A stretch of DNA of 64,000 bases from Acidobacteriota bacterium (GTDB lineage: Bacteria; Acidobacteriota; Blastocatellia; RBC074). Under the pieces are notes generated by a model, which did no database searches, was not told the DNA's origin, and saw only the letters and a list, made by a program, of their open reading frames with translations. The stretch's first letter is position 1; the number at the start of each line of letters is the position of its first letter. Where the stretch lies: NCBI GenBank assembly GCA_019639255.1, contig JAHBSF010000024.1, positions 1-64,000 on the forward strand, read 5' to 3'. Positions 57,551-64,000 of the stretch are shown in pieces. Made by a program: the position numbers and the translations under genes.

Positions 57551-57649
57551 GAAGAGATAACGGAACAAACGAAATAAAACGAAAATTACGGAAAACTTGA
57601 ATATTTCCGTAATTTTCGTTTCATTTCGTTTGTTCCGTTATCTATCTTT
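57551..57649. repeat. Intergenic palindrome, copy 13
   Basis: GAAGAGATAACGGAACAAACGAAA is mirrored by TTTCGTTTGTTCCGTTATCTATCTT; inner AAACGAAAATTACGGAAA also pairs. It follows the ftsH stop, facing the convergent toxin-like gene. Confidence 0.88.
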
Positions 57650-57703
57650 CCCTATAAACCTGGAACGGAAAAAGCATCTATTCCCTTATGTCGTCGCTCT
57701 TCT

Positions 57704-58064
57704 CTAATAGCGCTGGGTGATTATCTCAATCCGGTTGAAATATTCGTCCGGACGGCCTGCTTCCCATATCAAGTGCAACCATCTGGCTGCCTCGCCGACC
57801 GGCAATGATTGAGTGATGATGATCACTCCCGGCGAGATACAACTTTCAATGAAGCTGGCGAAATGCCACGGAAGTGTACGCTGATCGTGACTGACCAGGA
57901 TCCGCCCCCTCTTCAGCCGCAGCCACTAACACTTCCAGATCCGGCACGCCCGTATGAAATCCGGCACTGGCAGCAGTATTGAAATCGATTTCGGGATTGA
58001 GTGGCAGCGTCGCGTCGATGATTCGGGCATTCAAGTCGTTGTCCGCCTGAAAACGGATGCTCAT
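57704..58064 (-). pseudogene. DUF5615-like PIN-fold protein, frameshifted
   Basis: The frame starts at ATG 58064, overlapping the partner stop (ATGA), and reads SIRFQADNDLNARIIDATLPLNPEIDF and GVPDLEVLVAAAEEG. At a run of five G near 57902-57906 it shifts. The other frame then continues RILVSHDQRTLPWHFASF, ISPGVIIITQSLPVGEAARWLHLIWEAGRPDEYF and ends at TAG 57704-57706. With one G fewer the protein would be full length, about 120 residues. The family is a PIN-like putative toxin paired with DUF433 proteins. The shift could be a real inactivating mutation, a phase-variable tract or an assembly error. Confidence 0.8.
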
Positions 58065-58426
58065 TTCGGCTGTGTATTTGCAGCGCGTTCGCGCAGTTGG
58101 CGAAGATGTTCTTTACTCCTAAGGAGGCCCGGGTACTTCGCTTCGAGTTGCTCCGCCAGCCGTTTGAAATCCCGCTCTGCTTCTTGAAGGTACTCCTCCA
58201 CCTGTTCTTTATGGCGCAGATAATATGTACAGACGCCATATACCTGCTCCAGAGTAAGCGCGAGGAAACACTCGTGTTGGATCGTTTCAGGCGAAAGGCC
58301 CTCCTTAAACTGATAAATCACAGATTCAAGACTGATGGGCGTTCCGGCCACATAGTAGCCGCCATCGCGGGACTCAATGTAAGCCGGTACTACATCGAGG
58401 ATTAGTGTTGTCTCTGGCTTCCTCAT
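58061..58426 (-). CDS. DUF433 antitoxin-like protein
   Basis: 121 residues from ATG 58426, chosen by comparison with the usual DUF433 start and a GGAAGAGAG ribosome site; an ATG at 58483 would add 19 residues. PAYIESRDGGYYVAGTPISLESVIYQFKEGLSPETIQHEC and LTLEQVYGVCTYYLRHKEQVEEYL form the helix-turn-helix family core, with a charged coiled-coil-like C-terminus. It is translationally coupled to the PIN-like gene and presumably neutralises it and represses the pair. Confidence 0.82.
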   Translation of the reverse strand: MRKPETTLILDVVPAYIESRDGGYYVAGTPISLESVIYQFKEGLSPETIQHECFLALTLEQVYGVCTYYLRHKEQVEEYLQEAERDFKRLAEQLEAKYPGLLRSKEHLRQLRERAANTQPK

Positions 58427-58550
58427 GGCTCTCTTCCATCTCTGCTGCATTTTCTCGCGCTCGGGAATTTCCTCGGTTTTCATTATACATCAAGAGTTTG
58501 GTCAAAAAGGGAGGCTAAGGGCAGTTTTCAGTTTGGAAAAACAACATAAT

Positions 58551-58638
58551 CACGGAATGCGCGGAAGCAGCGGAAATCGCGGAAATATTCTGCTTTTCCG
58601 TAATTCCCGTTTCATTTCGTTTGTTCCGTTATCTCTCC
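58551..58638. repeat. Intergenic palindrome, copy 14, degenerate left arm
   Basis: The right arm (TTTCATTTCGTTTGTTCCGTTATCTCTCC) is canonical. The left arm has drifted to CACGGAATGCGCGGAAGC and CGGAAATCGCGGAAATA. It mixes both subtypes and overlaps the stop of the phosphatase gene. Confidence 0.7.
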
Positions 58639-59438
58639 TGCACGCCTTCGCGGAAAGCCGCAACCAGATCGGCGTGTCTCGCGCCGTTGCTTGCCAGTAT
58701 GCCGCGCAGGTTGCGGATCTCCGGCGCGTTGTACCTCAAAGGCTCGCCCCGCGTATCGCTGACCACGCCTCCCGCTGCGCGCAGTATCGCCTCCGGTGCG
58801 CACGTATCCCACTGATTGGTGCGCCCGCTCGGATGTATGTAAAGATGCGCGCGCCCCTCGGCTATCAAGCCGAACTTCAAGCCCACGCTGCCCGACCGAA
58901 TTGCCCCGCCCACGCCCAACCGCTCGCGTATGCGATCAACCGTGGGACTGTGATGCGAACGACTGAGCGCTATAACCATCCTCTCGAACCGGTTTTCCTC
59001 CACCACGTGCAGCCGTTTTGTAGACCATCCCTCTTCGACAAATGCGCCGAGCCCGGGCGCGGCGTAATACATTCGGTCGCTCGTAGGCTGATAAACCACG
59101 CCGAGCCGGGCTTCGCCCTCGACTGCAAGCCCGATCATTACGGCGAATTCGCCTATCCGGTCGATGAACTGTTTGGTGCCGTCCATCGGATCTATCAGCC
59201 ATACACGCTCCCTTGCGAGCCGCGCAGCCGTATCCGGCGTTTCTTCGGCAAGTATGCCGTCGTCGGGAAACTCGCGGGCAAGTCCGCTCACGATAATTTC
59301 ATTTGCAGCGTGGTCGGCTGCCGTGACCGGATCATCCACACCCTTCCATTGGATCTGCGCGTCGCTGCGATAAAGTTCAAGGATGCGCTTTCCGGCTCTG
59401 CGCGCAAGTTGCTTTGCAACCTCAAGTTCTCTCTCCAT
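58629..59438 (-). CDS. cysQ: CysQ-like 3'(2'),5'-bisphosphate nucleotidase
   Basis: 269 residues from ATG 59438; a GTG 42 nt upstream is an alternative. Inositol-phosphatase fold with all metal motifs: DPVTAADHAANE, GILAEETPD, WLIDPMDGTKQFI and TNQWDTCAPEAILRAAGG. The DGTK(E/Q)F variant and GVVYQPTSDRMYYA point to CysQ rather than SuhB. It should hydrolyse PAP, the by-product of sulfate activation. No cys genes are adjacent. Divergent from the aldo/keto reductase, with a 96-bp shared spacer. Confidence 0.88.
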   Translation of the reverse strand: MERELEVAKQLARRAGKRILELYRSDAQIQWKGVDDPVTAADHAANEIIVSGLAREFPDDGILAEETPDTAARLARERVWLIDPMDGTKQFIDRIGEFAVMIGLAVEGEARLGVVYQPTSDRMYYAAPGLGAFVEEGWSTKRLHVVEENRFERMVIALSRSHHSPTVDRIRERLGVGGAIRSGSVGLKFGLIAEGRAHLYIHPSGRTNQWDTCAPEAILRAAGGVVSDTRGEPLRYNAPEIRNLRGILASNGARHADLVAAFREGVQER

Positions 59439-59534
59439 TGCACCTCGGTTCGTGTTAAGCTGCCGCCAGTTTATCAACACTTACGAGCCGTGTGCAAAAC
59501 CGCACATCGGCATCCGCGCCCACAGGAGGCGTAT

Positions 59535-60650
59535 ATGCAGCATCACGCAGCTACAGAATCCGGAACAACCCACTACAAAAACCGGTTTCCCGATCCGGCC
59601 GCAGCCGGCCACTTTCGCACATCGCACGGACTTCAGATCTCATCCATCGGCCTCGGAACCTATCTCGGTCACCACGACGAACGCACCGACGACGCTTACC
59701 GCAGTGCTGTAGAGCGCTCGGTAGAACTCGGCTGCAACGTAATAGACACGGCGGCCAACTACAGGTTTCAGCGCAGCGAACGCGCCGTAGGCGCAGCGCT
59801 CAGGAGCCTGTTTGATTCGGGCGAATTCGGACGCGAAGAGATAGTCGTCACGACAAAGGGCGGATACCTGCCGTTTGACGGCCAGCCCCCGCGCCATCGC
59901 GGCGAAATAACCGCCTATATCGAAGACACTTTCATCAAACCCGGCATCTGTACATACGAGGATTTCGTTCAGGGCAGCCACTGTATGCATCCGCGCTATT
60001 TGCAGCACCAACTTGAACAAAGCCTCGCAAACCTCCAACTCGCATCCATCGACGTTTACTACCTGCACAACCCCGAATCGCAGTTCGCAGCAATCGGACG
60101 CGAGGAGTTTTACACAAGATTGCGCGACGCATTTGAATATCTCGAATCCGAAGTCGCCGCAGGCCGCATCGCCTGCTACGGTACCGCTACGTGGAACGGA
60201 TACCGCGCCTCTGAAGACAGCCCCGAATTTCTTTCGCTCGAACGCGTAGCGGCGACGGCAGCAGAAGCCGCGGGCGGTGAACACCATTTCCGCGTAGTGC
60301 AACTGCCCTACAATCTGACGATGACCGAAGCATTGACGGCGGCAAACCAGCCGATCGGCGACAAACGCACGTCGTTGTTGAAAGCAGCAGGCGAGTTGGG
60401 CGTCACCGTAATGGGAAGCGCTTCTATTTTGCAGGCGCGGCTGGCCTCGAACCTGCCGGCAACCATCGCGGATTATTTTGCGGGAATGCATACCGATGCG
60501 CAGCGCGCAATCCAGTTTGCACGCTCGGCGCCCGGCCTGGCTACGGCCCTCGTAGGCATGAGCCGCGTCGAACACGTCGAGGAAAACCTGTCGATAGCGG
60601 CTGCGCCCCCGGTTACGATCGAGAATTATCTGCAACTCTTCAGCCGTTGA
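59535..60650 (+). CDS. Aldo/keto reductase
   Basis: 371 residues from ATG 59535 with SD AGGAGG. TIM-barrel AKR: SSIGLGTYLG, NVIDTAANYRFQRSERAVGAAL with catalytic Asp/Tyr, VTTKGGYLP with Lys, and YYLHNPESQF with His. GLATALVGMSRVEHVEENL is the NADPH-binding end. A ~40-residue insertion after the Lys strand (DGQPPRHRGEITAYIEDTFIKPG) is larger than usual. The substrate is unknown. Long in-frame open sequence upstream overlaps the antisense phosphatase and is not coding. Confidence 0.87.
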   Translation: MQHHAATESGTTHYKNRFPDPAAAGHFRTSHGLQISSIGLGTYLGHHDERTDDAYRSAVERSVELGCNVIDTAANYRFQRSERAVGAALRSLFDSGEFGREEIVVTTKGGYLPFDGQPPRHRGEITAYIEDTFIKPGICTYEDFVQGSHCMHPRYLQHQLEQSLANLQLASIDVYYLHNPESQFAAIGREEFYTRLRDAFEYLESEVAAGRIACYGTATWNGYRASEDSPEFLSLERVAATAAEAAGGEHHFRVVQLPYNLTMTEALTAANQPIGDKRTSLLKAAGELGVTVMGSASILQARLASNLPATIADYFAGMHTDAQRAIQFARSAPGLATALVGMSRVEHVEENLSIAAAPPVTIENYLQLFSR

Positions 60651-60740
60651 TTCGTATACAAACACGGCAGGGCGACTACAACACAAGATCCCGATCAGAA
60701 TCTTGATCAGAATTTTGACGCAGTTTAAGGAAGATTTATG

Positions 60741-60770
60741 TTGACTTGGTAACAAGCCCCGTGCTAGATT
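60741..60770 (+). promoter_or_regulatory. Strong sigma70-type promoter of the RNA candidate
   Basis: TTGACT (60741-60746), an 18-nt spacer and TAGATT (60765-60770), with an extended -10 TGC directly before. The predicted start is near 60777. It reads away from the aldo/keto reductase into the gene-free stretch. Confidence 0.6.
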
Positions 60771-60776
60771 CCCGCC

Positions 60777-61225
60777 CTGCTGCCGGATGCGGCATTGATC
60801 ATTTCAGGAGTTAACAACCAACCCATCGGGAGGGTTTTATTGGCGAAGATCTTATAACAAAACCGCTTCGCCCGGTAACAAAGGTAAAACTGCAACAGGC
60901 AGGAAACAGCAAGTCTTATTCAGTAAATCTATGTATAACGCGCAAGCAAACAACCCGGCAATAACGGCTACCAGGATTCGAACTGCGCCGTTCAGCCCGT
61001 TTATGGCTACCGGGAAGGGTTTGCTTTGCGCGCTTTCGTTTTCCGGAGTCGGGCAACGGGTGCAGGATGTCGACCACGTGGTCGGACAGCGCCTGCGCTC
61101 GGTGGTTGTCGACGGCGGATACCGGAGGGGGTTACCTGTTGATCCATAGGTAGCTTCCGCATAGCGGGTGTTGCGAGAAACCCCGACCGGTATCCAGAAG
61201 GATCACCGGTCGGGGTTTTGGTTTT
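60777..61225 (+). ncRNA. Candidate structured RNA of about 450 nt
   Basis: Bounded by the promoter above and the terminator at 61178-61218. Stems seen: GGCGAAG/CTTCGCC (60842/60866), a long bulged helix GCGCAAGCAAAC-AACCCGG (60940-60958) against CCGGGAAGGGTTTGCTTTGCGC (61010-61031), and the perfect palindrome CGACCACGTGGTCG (61071-61084). A GGGAGGG ribosome-site-like motif precedes a five-codon frame (TTG GCG AAG ATC TTA TAA) near 60840. No match to tmRNA, RNase P RNA, SRP RNA or 6S RNA landmarks could be made. It could be a small RNA or a long leader. Confidence 0.45.
61178..61218 (+). terminator. Intrinsic terminator
   Basis: AAACCCCGACCGGT (61178-61191) pairs perfectly with ACCGGTCGGGGTTT (61205-61218), a 14-bp stem with a 13-nt loop, followed by TTGGTTTT. 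It is the strongest classical terminator in the window. Confidence 0.85.
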
Positions 61226-61706
61226 AGTGCCGAGCGGCGAGCAGGCAGTGCAGTACTGCTCGGAACTCAGCACTACTTTGGAGCGGCGAAGCCAAAGTAA
61301 TCGCGGCACGGATTCCGCCTTTATCACTAAAGTGCGGATCATATCCGCCAGTAGCTGGTGAGAGACCAGTCGCCGTCTCCCGTTGTTTTTATCGCGCGTG
61401 CAGCGGGTTCGTTCGGTCTGTGGTTGCGGACTGCATGGTGCGGTCCAAGCTCAGGGTAGAGCGGGCCTAAAGAGTCCACGTAAATCGGTGCGGGTGGGAG
61501 CAGGAACTTCCGGCCTGCGTGCATACCAGACGCGCCGATGAGCACGGCCGCTTCTTAGGAGTAAGTCCTGCCGGTCTTAACCAGAGACCGAGATCCGCCA
61601 TAACCAAAGCGGGCGGCAGGCGAGTGTGGGGTCGAAGACCAGGTCAGCGGACGCCCCGCTGCACGCGCGGCCAATATCGGAATCAGGCAGGAGAAGGATC
61701 GAAATT

Positions 61707-62165
61707 ATGTTTCGCACATTCCTGGAAATCGAACATCTCGTCGGCGCATTCGAGCGCGCCGAAATCGCACCCGAAGCGTGGGATCACCGCTCGCACGTCG
61801 TAGTCGCCTGCTGGTATCTGCTCTGTTATCAGGAGGCGGAAGCCGTAACTCGCATGCGCGACGGGATTCACGACTACCTTCGCGCGCACGGCATCGCAAC
61901 CACAAAGGAACGCGGCTACCACGAAACCATCACTCTGTGCTGGATGCGACTCGTGCGAGCCTATCTTGCAGAGACCAATCTCGACTGCTCGCTCGTCGAA
62001 CTTATCAACAGGCTCGTCGAGCGGTTCGCGGACAAGGATCTGCTTCTGACCTATTACAGCCGCGAACGCCTCTTCTCGTGGGAGGCGCGCACGGGCTGGA
62101 TGGAACCCGACCTGCGGCCGTTGCCCGAAGTCAATCGGCAACGTATGACGCAGGCGGCAGCGTGA
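61707..62165 (+). CDS. Conserved hypothetical protein (WDHxxH...GYHET family)
   Basis: 152 residues from ATG 61707, preferred over an in-frame ATG at 61626 because GGAGAAGG lies 10 nt upstream. An all-helical protein with WDHRSHVVVACWYLL, MRDGIHDYLRAHGI and GYHETITLCWMRLVRAYL. The conserved His residues (WDHxxH, YHET) could bind metal. I recall this pattern from widespread uncharacterised bacterial proteins but know no function. It is the only gene between the RNA candidate and the insertion sequence. Confidence 0.75.
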   Translation: MFRTFLEIEHLVGAFERAEIAPEAWDHRSHVVVACWYLLCYQEAEAVTRMRDGIHDYLRAHGIATTKERGYHETITLCWMRLVRAYLAETNLDCSLVELINRLVERFADKDLLLTYYSRERLFSWEARTGWMEPDLRPLPEVNRQRMTQAAA

Positions 62166-62166
62166 A

Positions 62167-62266
62167 AAGAAGAGGACGCGGAAAAACGGAAACAGAATTC
62201 GCGAGAGTACGGACATTGTTGTTTGCGTGACTTTCATTTTTTGTTTCCGCGAATTCCGCGTTCTCT
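62167..62266. repeat. Intergenic palindrome, CGCGGAA subtype, degenerate
   Basis: GAGGACGCGGAAAAACGGAAAC on the left and GTTTCCGCGAATTCCGCGTTCTC on the right; the centre has drifted. It follows the hypothetical gene. Confidence 0.65.
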
Positions 62267-62343
62267 ACGGAGAAGGGTGCGGCTCTTTTAGAACGACGGC
62301 GATTTCCCGAAAAATCGAGGATTTTGCCGAATTTGCCAATTGT

Positions 62344-62407
62344 TGAGCGTGGCCTCTGTGGTAGATATGCGTTGTGAACCATATCCCACTACAAGGAGGC
62401 CACGCTC
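62344..62407. repeat. Inverted repeat at the left side of the insertion sequence
   Basis: GAGCGTGGCCTC (62344-62355) and GAGGCCACGCTC (62396-62407) are exact complements, 40 nt apart, directly before the transposase ATG. It could fold in the mRNA and mask the AAGGAGG ribosome site at about 62392-62398, or be part of the element's left end. The terminal repeat itself cannot be fixed without the right end. Confidence 0.65.
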
Positions 62408-62408
62408 T

Positions 62409-64000
62409 ATGACAGCTTGCGCTGTTGCTCTCGACCCGGTTCAGGCTGACGCCTACGCGCCGGCTCTGGAGCAGTTCAATTCTATCATTTCACATCTGCG
62501 CTCGACCGGTTCCATGACTCATAGTGAATTGGAACAATTTCTCAATGTTGATGGCCGCGAAATGTTGCGGCGGATTTTTCAGGGTTATCTCGACGAGCGC
62601 GGCCCTGGCGCTGTCGCCGAGCCGGTTGTTGACGCTGATGAACAGAAGCATACGCATCAGCGTCTTCATTCACGTTCGCTGACAACGATCTTTGGAGAAG
62701 TCGATGTCAATCGACAGGGTTATGGCGGGCGCGGGCTTGAAAGCTTGCATCCGCTTGACGCCGAACTGAATCTACCGCCGGAGAGTTATTCTCATACTTT
62801 GCAGCGTCAGATCGCTTGCGCCACGGCCAAAGAATCCTTCGACGAGGTGGTGATCAGCATCCGCGATCAGACGGGAGTGACAGTTCCAAAACGACAAGTC
62901 GAAGAAGCTGCCCGCCGCGCCAGCCGTGACTTCGAATTATTTTACGCACAACAACGCTCCGCCAACGCGCGCGAGGTTAATAAGACCGGCCCGATTCTGG
63001 CCATCACCGTGGATGGCAAAGGCGTCCCGATGCGCAAGGCGGATCTGCGCGAAGCGACTCGGAAGGCAGCCGAAGAACGAAAGCCGCGCCTTCAACATCG
63101 TCGCAGCCCCGGCGAGAAGAGCAAGACCAAACGAATGAGCACGGTGGCGGCCGTTTACACTATTGAGCCATTTGTCCGCACGCCCGAACAGATTGTGCGC
63201 GAGTTGGCGCCGGTTCACGAAGCCCCGCCGCCACGCCCGCAACCGGAAGACAAACGCGTTTGGGCGAGCGTCAAACATCCGCCGGAGAAGATCATCAATC
63301 AGGCCTTTGAGGAGGCCGAGCGGCGTGATCCGAAACATACCAAAGAATGGATTGCCCTGGTTGATGGCAACGAGACGCAACTGGATTTCCTGCGACTGGC
63401 GGCCAAAGATTACGGAGTCGAACTGGTAATCATTCTCGACCTGATTCACGTCCTGGAATATTTGTGGAAAGCGGCCTGGGCTTTCCATGGCATTGGGGGC
63501 ATTGGGGGCATTGGGGGCATTGGGGGCGTTGGGGGCGTTGGGGGCGCGGAGGCTGAGAGTTGGGTCACACAACGCCTGGCGGAAATTCTGCGCGGGCGCA
63601 GTTCGCTGGTCGCCGCCGGAATGAGACGTAGCGCAACGTTGCGTGGCCTGAGCGATTCGGAGCGCGCCCCGATAGATGACTGCGCCGACTACCTGCTGAA
63701 GTATCGCGAGTTCCTGCATTACGATCGCTATCTGGCGAAAGGTTATCCAATCGCGACTGGAGTGATCGAAGGCGCTTGCCGATACCTTGTCAAAGATCGA
63801 ATGGAGAAGACGGGCGCGCGCTGGGGTCTGGAAGGGGCCGAAGCTGTCTTGCGGCTACGAAGCCTGCGCGCGAGCGGCGATTTCGATGAATACTGGGACT
63901 TTCATCTCCAGCAGGAATACAAACGCAACCACGAAGCGCGGTACGAGAAGGGTCAAGTACCGTTGCCAAATCCTGCGCCGAAGAGCAAAGCGAAAGCTTC
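62409..64000 (+). CDS. ISKra4-like DDE transposase (open at the window edge)
   Basis: 531 codons are visible without a stop. Acidic residues fit a DDE triad: Asp202 in ITVDGKG, Asp319 or Asp344 in VDGNETQ / ILDLIHVLEYLW, and Glu454 in GVIEGACRYLVKDRMEKTGARWGLEGAEAVLRLR, the strongest ISKra4 signature. The N-terminus has a helical, helix-turn-helix-like region (THSELEQFLNVDGREMLRRI). The ATG at 62409 has SD AAGGAGG. A glycine-rich 18-residue tandem repeat (361-378) lies between the second Asp and the Glu. Apart from that, the frame looks intact. Confidence 0.9.
   Translation, partial: MTACAVALDPVQADAYAPALEQFNSIISHLRSTGSMTHSELEQFLNVDGREMLRRIFQGYLDERGPGAVAEPVVDADEQKHTHQRLHSRSLTTIFGEVDVNRQGYGGRGLESLHPLDAELNLPPESYSHTLQRQIACATAKESFDEVVISIRDQTGVTVPKRQVEEAARRASRDFELFYAQQRSANAREVNKTGPILAITVDGKGVPMRKADLREATRKAAEERKPRLQHRRSPGEKSKTKRMSTVAAVYTIEPFVRTPEQIVRELAPVHEAPPPRPQPEDKRVWASVKHPPEKIINQAFEEAERRDPKHTKEWIALVDGNETQLDFLRLAAKDYGVELVIILDLIHVLEYLWKAAWAFHGIGGIGGIGGIGGVGGVGGAEAESWVTQRLAEILRGRSSLVAAGMRRSATLRGLSDSERAPIDDCADYLLKYREFLHYDRYLAKGYPIATGVIEGACRYLVKDRMEKTGARWGLEGAEAVLRLRSLRASGDFDEYWDFHLQQEYKRNHEARYEKGQVPLPNPAPKSKAKA
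63489..63542 (+). repeat. In-frame 9-bp minisatellite inside the transposase
   Basis: Six consecutive units: four GGCATTGGG and two GGCGTTGGG, coding (GIG)4(GVG)2. All lengths are multiples of three, so the frame is kept. It falls in the region joining the catalytic Asp and Glu parts. Confidence 0.9.

Larger units (their letters stand above)
60651..61706. other. 1,056-bp region without protein gene
   Basis: It contains a promoter-to-terminator unit (60741-61225) and, beyond it, a second GC-rich stretch (61226-61700) with several hairpins. One is ACTTTGG-AGCGGCGAAG-CCAAAGT near 61270-61294. Open frames here are short, lack SD sites and show no known domains. Confidence 0.6.

Noticed and set aside
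59640-60755. 371-codon open frame antisense to the aldo/keto reductase
   Set aside because: The plus strand carries a full AKR motif set; the antisense translation has none.
60961-61000. tRNA on the minus strand (GTTCGAATCC)
   Set aside because: The flanking bases do not form a T stem, and no acceptor or anticodon arm can be built.
60777-61225. tmRNA
   Set aside because: A GCAAACAAC stretch and AGGATTCGAA look superficially similar to the tag start and D-loop, but there is no 3' tRNA-like end with CCA and no in-frame short tag.
61330-61680. RNase P RNA or group II intron
   Set aside because: The GAGGAAAGTCC core of RNase P RNA is absent. The intron-like 5' bases lack domain V and a reverse transcriptase.
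63489-63542. CRISPR-like or intergenic repeat
   Set aside because: It is a 9-bp minisatellite in frame within a coding sequence.

Overview
This is a 64 kb piece of a moderately GC-rich, Gram-negative bacterial chromosome. TonB-dependent uptake, many lipoprotein and outer-membrane signals, M14 peptidases, a CarD-type RNA polymerase regulator, LytTR and NarL two-component systems, an NdvB-like glucan synthase and the general gene mix suggest Acidobacteriota (Blastocatellia-like). This is an inference; no rRNA or marker tree is available. Genes face both ways, with no prophage or large foreign island except an insertion sequence at the right edge.

Layout. 1-2807 (-): a nucleotide-sugar dehydrogenase interrupted by a 493-residue intein with a LAGLIDADG endonuclease, inserted exactly before the catalytic cysteine. 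2970-8643 (+): a cobalamin riboswitch and the B12 uptake genes btuF-btuC-btuD-btuB. 8.7-23.2 kb: an outer-membrane barrel protein, a GMC oxidoreductase, a secreted protein, a sirtuin, trans-3-hydroxyproline dehydratase, an MFS carrier, ATP-type PEP carboxykinase, a Tat amidase, an M14 peptidase, pyrophosphatase and a phosphoesterase. 23.3-37.3 kb: dienelactone hydrolase, a nucleotide-cyclase-like protein, a small membrane protein, a CarD regulator, a GroEL paralogue, a 9-kb NdvB-like glucan synthase gene and an RRM protein. 37.3-49.6 kb: an old-yellow-enzyme reductase, a NarL regulator with a large hybrid kinase, a CheY-like receiver, class I aldolase, a SurA-N-like secreted protein, a secreted methyltransferase chimera, and a LytTR regulator with a kinase that has lost its phosphoacceptor domain. 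49.6-60.7 kb: a PIG-L deacetylase, a degenerate NagB-fold protein, a zinc-ribbon protein, tilS, ftsH, a DUF433/DUF5615 pair (second gene frameshifted), a CysQ-like phosphatase and an aldo/keto reductase. 60.7-61.7 kb: non-coding, with a promoter-to-terminator unit that looks like a structured RNA. 61.7-62.2 kb: a conserved hypothetical gene. 62.3 kb to the edge: an ISKra4-like transposase, open to the window end.

The most pervasive feature is a family of about 21 imperfect intergenic palindromes, plus a few half copies. Each is roughly 60-115 bp, and the arms are built from degenerate ~11-12-nt units around CGGAAA/ACGGAACAAACG and their complement. They sit in convergent, divergent and co-directional gaps, often touching stop or start codons. 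In several places the arms have become coding: they supply the apparent signal peptide of the SurA-like protein, a C-terminal tail of the PIG-L protein and the start region of a kinase.

The two best leads are the intein and this palindrome family with its coding exaptations. Next come the 60.74-61.22 kb RNA candidate, the phosphoacceptor-less LytS-like kinase, and the 290-bp symmetrical repeat at 38.76-39.05 kb.
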